A stretch of DNA of 64,000 nt, taken from positions 289,334 to 353,333 of the forward strand of contig QOZQ01000007.1 in assembly GCA_003576695.1 (NCBI GenBank), read 5' to 3'. The position numbers were made by a program, and so were the translations under genes. Under the pieces are notes generated by a model. The model saw nothing but the letters and a program-made list of their open reading frames with translations, ran no database searches and was not told where the DNA came from. This document shows, piece by piece, positions 52,198-59,381 of this stretch. The DNA is from Taklimakanibacter lacteus (GTDB lineage Bacteria > Pseudomonadota > Alphaproteobacteria > Rhizobiales > Aestuariivirgaceae). The stretch's first letter is position 1. Each line of letters begins with the position of its first letter.

Positions 52198-52221
52198 TAC
52201 TCCGAGAGAGGGGATGTTCTC

Positions 52222-53499
52222 TTACTTCAGCTTGCCGTCCTTCTTGGCGAGCTCGCTCATCTCGGCCTCGATGGCGGCCAGCGCATCGGGCGCTTTCTTT
52301 TCGCCGGCGACCGCCAGTGACAGCTCACGGCCCAGCACCTCGACCAGCTGCGGCGTGTAGGTGAAGACCGGGAAATTGTGGCTGGTCAGCAGCATTTCCT
52401 TCAGCGCCTTGGCATAGGGGTATTTGGCGTTCACATCCGGGTCATCGAACACATCGCTGCGGGTCGGCGAGCCGCCCTGCAAGGCGCGCTTCTTGGCAAT
52501 CTCAGGGCTCTCGACCCATTTGAGGAATGTCCAGGCCGCATCGGGATTGGGCGACGATTTGGGAATGGCCCAGCCCCAGGCACCGTTCAGGCTGCCGCCC
52601 TTGCCGGCTTCGGTTCCCGGCACCGGCATGATCTCGACCTTGCCGACAACCGCCGATTTCGACGCATCATCGATGCCGGCGCGGAAGAAGTTGTAGGTGA
52701 TGTAGCTGTAGGCCTTGCCCTGCGCCATCACATTGAAGGCTTCGTCGAAGGAGAAGCTGGCCGAGCCGACGGGACCGAATTTGTTGACATTGGTGGCATA
52801 TTGCTCGACCGCCTTCACGCCGGCTTCGGTGTTGAGCGTCGGCTTCCAGTTGTCGTCGTGATATTCGCCGCCATTGGCGAAGAGATAGTTCGACCATTCC
52901 ATGGCGATCGGATCGGGCCGCAAGCCCTGATTGACCACGCCATTGATGCCGTCCTTGGTGAAGAACTCGACCTGCTTGAGATATTCGTCCCAGGTCTTCG
53001 GCACATCGAGGTCGAAGCCGTATTTCGCCTTGAAATCCGCCTTGTTCTTCTCGTCCGCCAAGAGATCCTTGCGATAGAGAAGACCCATCGCATAATTGTA
53101 GAAGGGCAGCATGTAGGTGGTGCCGTCCACGCGGCCTACGAGATCGATCATCTTCGGCACATAGACGGAGGTGTCGAAATTGTCGGCCTTGATGCGCTCA
53201 TCGAGCGGCTGCAGCCAGCCGGCCTTGGTGAATTCGCCGACCCAGTAGAAGTCGACGACGATGGCCGAGTAGCTGCCCGTCGGCGCCACCAGCTGCGGCA
53301 CCAGCTTGGTGTGCATCTCGGCATAGTTCACGACCTCGAGATTGACGTCGATGCCGGTCGCCTGCTTGAACTCCGGCAGCAGCGTCTTGACATATTCGGT
53401 ATCGGGAACGCCCTCCATGAGGAGGTTCACCGTCTCGGCGAAGGCAGGGCCGGAAAGGCCCGTCACCAGTGTCGCCGCCAGCATCCATTTCTTCAACAT
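52222..53499 (-). CDS. extracellular solute-binding protein, family 1 (MalE-like)
   Basis: 425 residues, signal peptide with AFA-E cleavage near residue 22. The mature part has the SBP_bac_1 fold: VNLLMEGVPDTEYVKTLLPEFKQATGIDVNLEVVNYAEMHTKL, YSAIVVDFYWVGEFTKAGWL, YMLPFYNYAMGLLYRKDLL and GAWGWAIPKSSPNPDAAWTFLKWV. It lies second in its operon, after a MalG-like permease, and is followed by a palindromic element. The YNYAMGLLYRKDLL segment is common in sugar- and polyol-binding members; the ligand is unknown. Confidence 0.93.
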   Translation of the reverse strand: MLKKWMLAATLVTGLSGPAFAETVNLLMEGVPDTEYVKTLLPEFKQATGIDVNLEVVNYAEMHTKLVPQLVAPTGSYSAIVVDFYWVGEFTKAGWLQPLDERIKADNFDTSVYVPKMIDLVGRVDGTTYMLPFYNYAMGLLYRKDLLADEKNKADFKAKYGFDLDVPKTWDEYLKQVEFFTKDGINGVVNQGLRPDPIAMEWSNYLFANGGEYHDDNWKPTLNTEAGVKAVEQYATNVNKFGPVGSASFSFDEAFNVMAQGKAYSYITYNFFRAGIDDASKSAVVGKVEIMPVPGTEAGKGGSLNGAWGWAIPKSSPNPDAAWTFLKWVESPEIAKKRALQGGSPTRSDVFDDPDVNAKYPYAKALKEMLLTSHNFPVFTYTPQLVEVLGRELSLAVAGEKKAPDALAAIEAEMSELAKKDGKLK

Positions 53500-53541
53500 G
53501 TCTCAAACCTCCCGACGAGCCCTTGTGGCTTCAGGCCATCA

Positions 53542-54354
53542 TCACTTGAGGGCACCAAGTGAAAGACCTTTGATGAGATGTTTGCGCAGGAACGGCAGCA
53601 GCGCGAAGACCGGCACCAGCGACACGACGGTCGCCGCGGCAAGCGGGGCTATCTCGACGCCGGCATGCGTCTCGAGTGCCGCGAGGCCGACCGGCAAGGT
53701 CTGGCTCGAGGGACCCGACAGCACCAGCGCGAAGAGGAACTCGTTCCAGCTCAGAATGAAGCCGAGAAGGCCCGCGGCAAGGATGCCGGGGGCGGCGACC
53801 GGCACCGCGATATGGCGGAAGGCCTGCCAGCGCGTGGCGCCATCGACGCGCGCCGCCTCCTCGAGCCGCGCCACGTCGCCCTCGAAGAACGACACCAGCA
53901 TCCAGGACAGGAACGGCAACGAGATGGTGAGATGGGCGATGACGAGGCCGGTGCGGCTGTGCATCAGGCCCGCCATCAGGAACATGCCGAACAGCGGCAG
54001 CACCAGAATGATGGGCGGCAGCATCTGGCTGGCGAGGACGCCGAGCCGCAGGAAGGTGCCGCCGGTATTGAAGCGGGCAAAGGCATAGGCCAGCGCGGTC
54101 GCCAGCGGCAAGGCGATCGCGGTGGCGCCCAGAGCGACGATGAGGCTGTTGAGAAACCAGCTCGCGAACGGATAGCGCTGGAAGATCTCGACATAGTTCA
54201 TGAGGCCGACGGTGCCGATCTCGGGCGGGATCTTGTAGGCGGTGAGCCGGTCGGTGAAGCTCACCCGCAGGATCCACAGAAGCGGCATCAGGATCATGAG
54301 GGAGAAGGCACATAGAATAATGTGCGGCAGAACCCTCTTGACGATCCCTCTCAT
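53542..54354 (-). CDS. ABC transporter permease, MalG-like
   Basis: 270 residues, six membrane segments, EAA loop [28 protein letters not shown] and the MalG-type C terminus KHLIKGLSLGALK. The start at 54354 is preferred; an upstream Met at 54396 falls inside the operator-like palindrome at 54379-54396 and has no ribosome site. It is the first gene of the operon. Its position ahead of the binding protein suggests past rearrangement of a standard binding protein-MalF-MalG-ATPase order. Confidence 0.9.
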   Translation of the reverse strand: MRGIVKRVLPHIILCAFSLMILMPLLWILRVSFTDRLTAYKIPPEIGTVGLMNYVEIFQRYPFASWFLNSLIVALGATAIALPLATALAYAFARFNTGGTFLRLGVLASQMLPPIILVLPLFGMFLMAGLMHSRTGLVIAHLTISLPFLSWMLVSFFEGDVARLEEAARVDGATRWQAFRHIAVPVAAPGILAAGLLGFILSWNEFLFALVLSGPSSQTLPVGLAALETHAGVEIAPLAAATVVSLVPVFALLPFLRKHLIKGLSLGALK

Positions 54355-54378
54355 GCCGAAGGCCGCTCCCTGACTTTT

Positions 54379-54502
54379 ATGATCATTTTCGATCATTATA
54401 GTGGCGCATCTCGTCAAAACAAGACAGAATGGCAGAAAATCACCCCGCAACACCTGAGCGGGTCTGAACGATATCGATCATCATGCCGCATCGCTGAACG
54501 AT
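54379..54502. promoter_or_regulatory. candidate DeoR operators between importer and regulator
   Basis: ATGATC-N6-GATCAT is a perfect inverted repeat at 54379-54396. On the regulator side, CTGAACGAT is repeated directly at 54464-54472 and 54494-54502, each close to a GATCATG-type sequence; the second copy touches the deoR start. GATCAT is common to all sites, so it is the likely recognition core. DeoR regulators commonly use such repeated sites; binding is inferred. Confidence 0.55.
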
Positions 54503-54503
54503 C

Positions 54504-55301
54504 ATGCCGCCGCGCGATCCCATTGCCCGCCAGACCCTGCTGGTCGAAAGCCTGAGCCGCCGCGGCTTCATGAGCGTTTCCGATATCGCCGAGGAGACCG
54601 GCGTGTCGGAGATCACGATCAGGCGCGACCTGACCGAGCTCGAACGCTCGGGCACGATCCGGCGCACCCATGGCGGCGCCCTCATCGCCCGTAACGGATC
54701 GGCCAATATCTATGACATAAGGGAGCCGACCTTCGAGGCACGCCGCCGGCGCAACAGCGACGCCAAGATCCGCATCGCAAGGCGCGCCGCGCAATTCGTC
54801 AGGCCCGGCCACACGATCGCGCTCGACACCGGCTCGACGACGCTCGAGCTCACCCGCTTTCTCGGCGATGTGGCCGATCTCAGGATCATCACCAACAATA
54901 CGCGCGCGGCAAGCCTGCTCGCCGAAACCGCGCATCCGGTCTATCTGCCGGGCGGACGGGTGCGCGGGCGCGAATTGTCGATCTATGGCTCGACTGCCGC
55001 CTCCTTCGTCTCCACCTATCACTATGACATCCTGTTCCTCGGCCTGTCGGGCATCTCGGAAGCGGGCCTCTTCGACTATTCGCCGGAGGATTCCGAGATC
55101 AAGCGCGTCTTCATCCAGCGCTCCGACCTGGTCGTCGCCCTGTGCGATGCCAGCAAGTTCAACCGGCAGGCCATGGTGCGGATCGCGGCACTTGGCGAAA
55201 TCCATTATCTCGTCGTCGATACTGCGCCGCCCGATGCCCTGCGTGACGCCATTGAGAAAGCCGGGGCACGGATCATCATCGCCGAGAATCTCCTGGAATA
55301 A
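54504..55301 (+). CDS. DeoR family transcriptional regulator; island insertion at its 3' end
   Basis: 265 residues. DeoR HTH (RQTLLVESLSRRGFMSVSDIAEETGVSEITIRRDLTELERSGTIRRTHGGAL, residues 9-60) and the DeoRC sensor domain (ALDTGSTTLELTRFL, ITNNTRAASLL, YLPGGRVRGRELSIYG, VALCDASKFN). It is divergent from the fifth importer and should repress it until a phosphorylated sugar binds. The last 18 codons are duplicated, with changes, at 59241-59296 beyond the ietA/ietS island, so the present C terminus (EKAGARIIIAENLLE) may have been supplied by the incoming DNA. Confidence 0.93.
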   Translation: MPPRDPIARQTLLVESLSRRGFMSVSDIAEETGVSEITIRRDLTELERSGTIRRTHGGALIARNGSANIYDIREPTFEARRRRNSDAKIRIARRAAQFVRPGHTIALDTGSTTLELTRFLGDVADLRIITNNTRAASLLAETAHPVYLPGGRVRGRELSIYGSTAASFVSTYHYDILFLGLSGISEAGLFDYSPEDSEIKRVFIQRSDLVVALCDASKFNRQAMVRIAALGEIHYLVVDTAPPDALRDAIEKAGARIIIAENLLE

Positions 55302-55305
55302 AGTC
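55250..55305 (+). repeat. left copy of 56-bp island-flanking direct repeat (attL-like)
   Basis: This is the 3' end of the deoR gene including its TAA stop. It matches 59241-59296 in the same orientation at 49 of 56 positions without gaps (offset 3991). Most differences are at positions that keep the coding sense, giving IIIAENLLE here and IIIAETLME there. The two copies bracket the low-GC DNA, as attachment-site duplications do. Confidence 0.75.
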
Positions 55306-55760
55306 CGGTCCTGTCTTTCAGCCCCGCGATGCGACCGCGGGCACGTGAGGGAATCGCCGAATGATCCTAGGGCCTTGACCAGCTATCGGCGCCATTTAAG
55401 ACCAGCAGTTGCGGCGCGCCGGCGGCTTCGGCTAGTGTGTTCCTTACCTTTCAGCAGCACTGGTAGCACAGCTCATAGAGTACTGCCCTCCGAAGGTAGG
55501 TCACAGGCTTTCATCCTGTTGGGTGCGCCATTTCAGGTACATGCGTTTTCTCGATCTAAGAGTTCGGGTAAAGTCAGTACTTAGTAAACACGTGCCTCGG
55601 AAAAGGCATTGTCAACCGCGACCTAGTCGATAGGTTGTCTAGACGACAAAGACTAAGGCCACCGGGGTGATCGTGGGCACGATTGAAAGCGAACTTCGCA
55701 GATGAAACTCCAGTCATTGCTTAGGTTACTATTTACGAGCACAGGAATGCTCTTAAGACC
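55306..55760 (+). other. non-coding left part of the island
   Basis: 455 bases without a convincing gene. It begins with host-like GC-rich sequence (a short CCCGCG/CGCGGG hairpin near 55323-55340) and becomes AT-richer after about 55440. It contains the tRNA-Arg-like sequence at 55457-55530 and the region that must hold the ietA promoter. No integrase, transposase or resolvase frame is visible. Confidence 0.6.
55457..55530 (+). tRNA. degenerate tRNA-Arg (anticodon CCG)-like sequence
   Basis: A 74-base cloverleaf can be drawn. Acceptor GCACTGG with TGGGTGC (four Watson-Crick pairs, two wobbles, one mismatch); weak D-arm GCAC/GAGT with the D-loop GG missing; perfect anticodon stem CTGCC/GGTAG around loop CTCCGAA (anticodon CCG); perfect T-stem ACAGG/CCTGT with an abnormal loop CTTTCAT; then G and encoded CCA. 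It aligns well with bacterial tRNA-Arg(CCG) as I remember it. Loss of the TTC of the T-loop and of the D-loop Gs suggests a pseudo-tRNA or an island-borne divergent tRNA. Confidence 0.55.
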
Positions 55761-56858
55761 GTGAAAATGGCATCGGCACAACAACTAATCGGGTTAGTCA
55801 AAAGTCACGCTGAAGGTAACAGCGAGCGATTTTTTGATCTCGCAATGCAATTGGCAGCTGCCGAGGAACAAAAAGGCCACAAGGCACTTGCCGAACAGCT
55901 TAGGCAATGGGCGGAGGCTGGGCGAATGCCGAAGTCCAATCAATTGCGCGGAGGACCCACGCCAATTGTTAGTCCTCGTGGGGAGCTGTCCGACTTGATC
56001 AGGGCCAGTTACCCGACGAACAAACTCGTCGATCTTGTACTGCCCGCTCGACTACAAAAAGAGTTGGAAGCAATCGTAAAGGAGTCTCGCTCAGTTGCAC
56101 GGTTGGAAGAATCGGGTTTGCGCCCACGGCGACATCTGTTGCTCGCGGGTCCGCCTGGAACTGGGAAGACACTAAGTGCCTCTGCCATTGCCGGAGAACT
56201 AAAATATCCACTTTTCACAGTGTTACTACACGGGCTGATATCCAAATTCATGGGAGAGACGGCCCAGAAACTCAGATTGGTTTTTGATTCAATTGTAAAT
56301 CATCGGGGAGTTTATCTCTTTGATGAGATTGATGCGCTTGCTGGAACGCGTACGAATAGCAACGATGTTGGCGAGGCTAGGCGAGTATTGAACTCCTTCC
56401 TCCAGTTCCTAGACGAGAAAGGAGGAGGTTCAATAGTCGTAGCAACAACCAATCTTCCACAGATTCTAGATCATGCGATTCTCAGAAGATTTGATGTCGT
56501 TCTAAAATACGAGCTTCCAGATGAGACAGCAATAAAAGCAACATTCAGCCGAAGACTGATCGGCTTTGATATCGGATCAGTCGAGTGGAAGATCGTTACG
56601 CAAAGAGCGCTGGGGCTTTCCACTTCAGACGTTGTGATTGCAGCAGAAGATGCAGCACGAGCTGTTGTGCTCCACGGTGGTCGCGGTATTGAAACCGGCG
56701 ATTTGCTGCTTGCTATAGACAGCCGGCACCTCCTGCAAGAGATAGGAGTGGATTTTGGTGCAAAGAAACCTAAATCACTTAGTCGTTCAAGGAATAGGAA
56801 AAAATCGGCCGTTTCGCGCAAAGTCAGGGAGAGGAAAGTCACCAAGCGACGTAATTGA
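55761..56858 (+). CDS. ietA: AAA ATPase, IetA-like component of an IetAS toxin-antitoxin/defence pair
   Basis: 365 residues. A 110-residue helical N-terminal region precedes one AAA module: Walker A GPPGTGKT (130-137), Walker B YLFDEID (catalytic D188/E189), sensor-1 ATTN (Asn231) and the arginine-finger text ILRRFD (R242/R243). The C-terminal 35 residues are very basic. GTG 55761 or ATG 55767 is the start; no strong site is seen. AAA ATPase followed by an overlapping subtilase is the ietA/ietS arrangement known from the Agrobacterium Ti plasmid and listed among antiphage systems. Codon use is AT-richer than its neighbours, as expected for acquired DNA. Name by composition and order; homology not tested. 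Confidence 0.8.
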   Translation: MKMASAQQLIGLVKSHAEGNSERFFDLAMQLAAAEEQKGHKALAEQLRQWAEAGRMPKSNQLRGGPTPIVSPRGELSDLIRASYPTNKLVDLVLPARLQKELEAIVKESRSVARLEESGLRPRRHLLLAGPPGTGKTLSASAIAGELKYPLFTVLLHGLISKFMGETAQKLRLVFDSIVNHRGVYLFDEIDALAGTRTNSNDVGEARRVLNSFLQFLDEKGGGSIVVATTNLPQILDHAILRRFDVVLKYELPDETAIKATFSRRLIGFDIGSVEWKIVTQRALGLSTSDVVIAAEDAARAVVLHGGRGIETGDLLLAIDSRHLLQEIGVDFGAKKPKSLSRSRNRKKSAVSRKVRERKVTKRRN

Positions 56859-59217
56859 CAGAAGCGCTCATGCCCAAGCTCTTCTGACAGCCTTGAGTGC
56901 CATTAGATTGAACCTGCCGGAACAGGCGAAAGGCACATACTTAGATATCGAAGGACGACAAGGCCAGCCGATGGCTTTGGAAAGTCTGGACTCAAGTGGG
57001 CTTGAACTACTGAATTTCAGGCCCGCAACAACAGAGGAAGGTTCAGCCCATGCAACCGTATTTGCTACAAGCGATGGGTTACGAAAACTTCAGCAGAAAG
57101 TTTCAGAGTTTCAGTCGAAGAACAGATTAAAGAAGGATGACACAGTAGGTCGGCCCTATCACGCGAACCTCATACAAGGCATTCACTCGATTGCTGAAGC
57201 TGCTTTGAGGTCATTGTGGCGAAGTGAGGCGAATCGCTTTCCCGCTCCGAATATCAATGCTCAGTGGGAAGTTTGGATACGACCGGACTCGGAGACTACA
57301 TTTCGCTTTGCCGCTCAACAGGCAGGCATCCATTTGAGTGCTGAAACCCTGAAGTTTCCCGAAGACACTATCGTTGTCGCTACCTGCAATAGGGCTCAGA
57401 TGGCACAACTTGTCGCAGGTCGAGGCGAAGTAAAGGCCCTTGCTGTCCTTGCCACTCTTCCAAGCTTTTTTGATGACCTTCCTCCTGAAGATCAGGCTGA
57501 TTGGGTAAATTCCCTTACCTCAAATACGCAGTATCAGTTTGGTCACGATCCATCCTTTGTAACTGTCCTCGACACGGGTGTCAGCCGCGCGCACCCCCTT
57601 ATTAATCCAGTAATCAATCAAGCGGATAGACACTCGGCAAATCTTGAATGGACGGTTGAAGACAACCGTGGTCACGGAACTCAGATGGCGGGGCTGGCTA
57701 TCTATGGTGATCTCACACTACCGCTTCAGTCGGGACTTCCTCTTTCCGTCCGCCATCGGCTCGAATCTGTCAAAATTTACCCGGATGCTGGCTTGAACCA
57801 ACACTACCTACTTGGCGCGATCACTGAAAAGGCTGTCGACTTCGCAGAAACTACAGGTGATAGGCGAAGAGTGTTCTCTCTGGCATCGACAACGGACCAG
57901 GACACGCCTCACGATGGGGCGCCCACCTCTTGGTCATCGGCAATAGATAAGATTTGCTTTGGGTCAAATGACGGAGAATCTAATAAGCGCCTTCTTGCTG
58001 TTTCGGCAGGTAACACCGATCAAAACAAGTTTATGTCGATGAACTATTTGGAGGTCTGTGACTCACAAGAACACGAACTAGAGTCCCCGGCTCAAGCATG
58101 GAATGCAATAACCGTTGGAGCATTTACAGAGAAATCCACCCTTTCAGAAGAAAGTGACGGGGTGGCATACGCTCCTGTGGGCGATCTATCACCTAGTTCC
58201 AGAACTTCGAGTTGGAACTCCACGTGGCCGCTCAAGCCCGATGTGGTGTTGGAAGGGGGTAACTGGTGCTACTCTGGTTTTTTTCCTCCGCTCAAACACC
58301 AAGACCTCCAGGTGCTCACCACACATCACACATTCCCTCAACGCGCATTTTGCACGATCGGTGAAACTAGCGCAGCAACAGCACTTGCTTCGAGGCAATT
58401 GGCCATGCTTTGGACAGAATATCCAGAGCTTTGGCCAGAGACTATTCGTGCCCTGTATGTCTCATCGGCGAGATGGACGGGCCAAATGCTGTCTCACCTT
58501 CCAGCGAATGCTTTAAAGAGTGACTATGAAGCACTCTTCAGCCGATATGGGTATGGAGTCCCCGACCTACCCAGGGCAACTAAGAGTGCCGCAAACTCAC
58601 TGACCTTAATTGTGCAAGATTCGATCGTCCCCTATGCAAAGTCTAGCAAGAAGGGAGCGACGAACATTGTCAACAACGAATTGAAGTTATTCGAGTTGCC
58701 TTGGCCAGAGGCAGCCTTGCGTGAGTTGGGGAGCACGAACGTTACATTGCGAGTAGCACTCAGTTCATTTGTTCAACCAAACCCCGCCGAGGCAAGTAGA
58801 GGAAAAAAATATCTCTATGCCTCTCACAATCTTCGCTTCAAATTGAATAGAGCTAATGAAGACGTGACCCAATTTGTCTCGCGAATAAGCGACGAAGCCC
58901 TTGAAGAGGAAGATGAGCAGATAATTGATAGCTCGCCAGACGGCTGGCGGTTTGGAGTTAATCGTCGTGACGTTGGATCGCTCCACATTGATGAGTTGAC
59001 GTGTCGGGCGTCAGACCTTGCGCGTCGCAATTTCATTGCGGTGCACCCAGTCGCAGGATGGTGGAAATCAAAGAAAGTTGTTGGTACTGAACCAAAAGGA
59101 GTTCGTTTTGCTTTGATAGTGGAGATCAATGCAGAAGCAGCCGAAATAGATCTCCATACTGAAGTTGCGAATTCTATCGCCCTTCAAGTTCCAATTTCAG
59201 TCGACTCGCAAAGCTGA
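56755..59217 (+). CDS. ietS: S8 subtilisin-like serine protease, IetS-like
   Basis: 820 residues, no signal peptide, so cytoplasmic. A 260-residue N-terminal region of unknown fold is followed by the S8 domain with Asp273 (VTVLDTGVS), His308 (NRGHGTQMAG), oxyanion Asn420 (SAGNTD) and Ser539 (GETSAAT, in place of the commoner GTSMAAP), then a 230-residue C-terminal part. The start is TTG 56755 or GTG 56758, with TAGGAG six to nine bases upstream, giving an overlap of about 100 bases with ietA in another frame. The presumed toxic effector, held in check by the ATPase. Confidence 0.82.
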   Translation: MVQRNLNHLVVQGIGKNRPFRAKSGRGKSPSDVIDRSAHAQALLTALSAIRLNLPEQAKGTYLDIEGRQGQPMALESLDSSGLELLNFRPATTEEGSAHATVFATSDGLRKLQQKVSEFQSKNRLKKDDTVGRPYHANLIQGIHSIAEAALRSLWRSEANRFPAPNINAQWEVWIRPDSETTFRFAAQQAGIHLSAETLKFPEDTIVVATCNRAQMAQLVAGRGEVKALAVLATLPSFFDDLPPEDQADWVNSLTSNTQYQFGHDPSFVTVLDTGVSRAHPLINPVINQADRHSANLEWTVEDNRGHGTQMAGLAIYGDLTLPLQSGLPLSVRHRLESVKIYPDAGLNQHYLLGAITEKAVDFAETTGDRRRVFSLASTTDQDTPHDGAPTSWSSAIDKICFGSNDGESNKRLLAVSAGNTDQNKFMSMNYLEVCDSQEHELESPAQAWNAITVGAFTEKSTLSEESDGVAYAPVGDLSPSSRTSSWNSTWPLKPDVVLEGGNWCYSGFFPPLKHQDLQVLTTHHTFPQRAFCTIGETSAATALASRQLAMLWTEYPELWPETIRALYVSSARWTGQMLSHLPANALKSDYEALFSRYGYGVPDLPRATKSAANSLTLIVQDSIVPYAKSSKKGATNIVNNELKLFELPWPEAALRELGSTNVTLRVALSSFVQPNPAEASRGKKYLYASHNLRFKLNRANEDVTQFVSRISDEALEEEDEQIIDSSPDGWRFGVNRRDVGSLHIDELTCRASDLARRNFIAVHPVAGWWKSKKVVGTEPKGVRFALIVEINAEAAEIDLHTEVANSIALQVPISVDSQS

Positions 59218-59238
59218 TCTCTTACGCAAAGCTGATCT
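59205..59238 (+). repeat. short tandem direct repeat at ietS stop
   Basis: CGCAAAGCTGATCT occurs at 59205-59218 and 59225-59238, a 20-base period (CGCAAAGCTGATCTCTTA then CGCAAAGCTGATCTCTCA). The ietS stop TGA lies inside the first copy. The repeat abuts the right flanking copy of the deoR end and may mark the recombination junction. Confidence 0.7.
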
Positions 59239-59240
59239 CT

Positions 59241-59296
59241 CATCGAGAAAGCCGTGGCACGGATCATCATCGCCGAAACCCTCATGGAATAGAGTC
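59241..59296 (+). pseudogene. displaced 3' end of deoR; right copy of the island-flanking repeat (attR-like)
   Basis: In frame it reads EKAVARIIIAETLME then stop, against EKAGARIIIAENLLE at the end of the intact deoR. 49 of 56 bases match. It has no start codon or upstream reading frame of its own, so it is a remnant. The simplest explanation is that it is the original host end of the gene, pushed aside when the island entered and supplied its own copy; the reverse is also possible. Confidence 0.75.
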
Positions 59297-59381
59297 TGCG
59301 ACGCCATGGCGAGCGGGAAGCATGGCTTTCCTTGACTAAACGGAAGCATAGATTGCACACTGCCGGCTTTCCGGAGGTGTC

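Noticed and set aside
55306..59240. Integrase, transposase or plasmid partition gene in the ietA/ietS island
   Set aside because: All frames examined hold only the AAA ATPase and protease; no recombinase motif seen.
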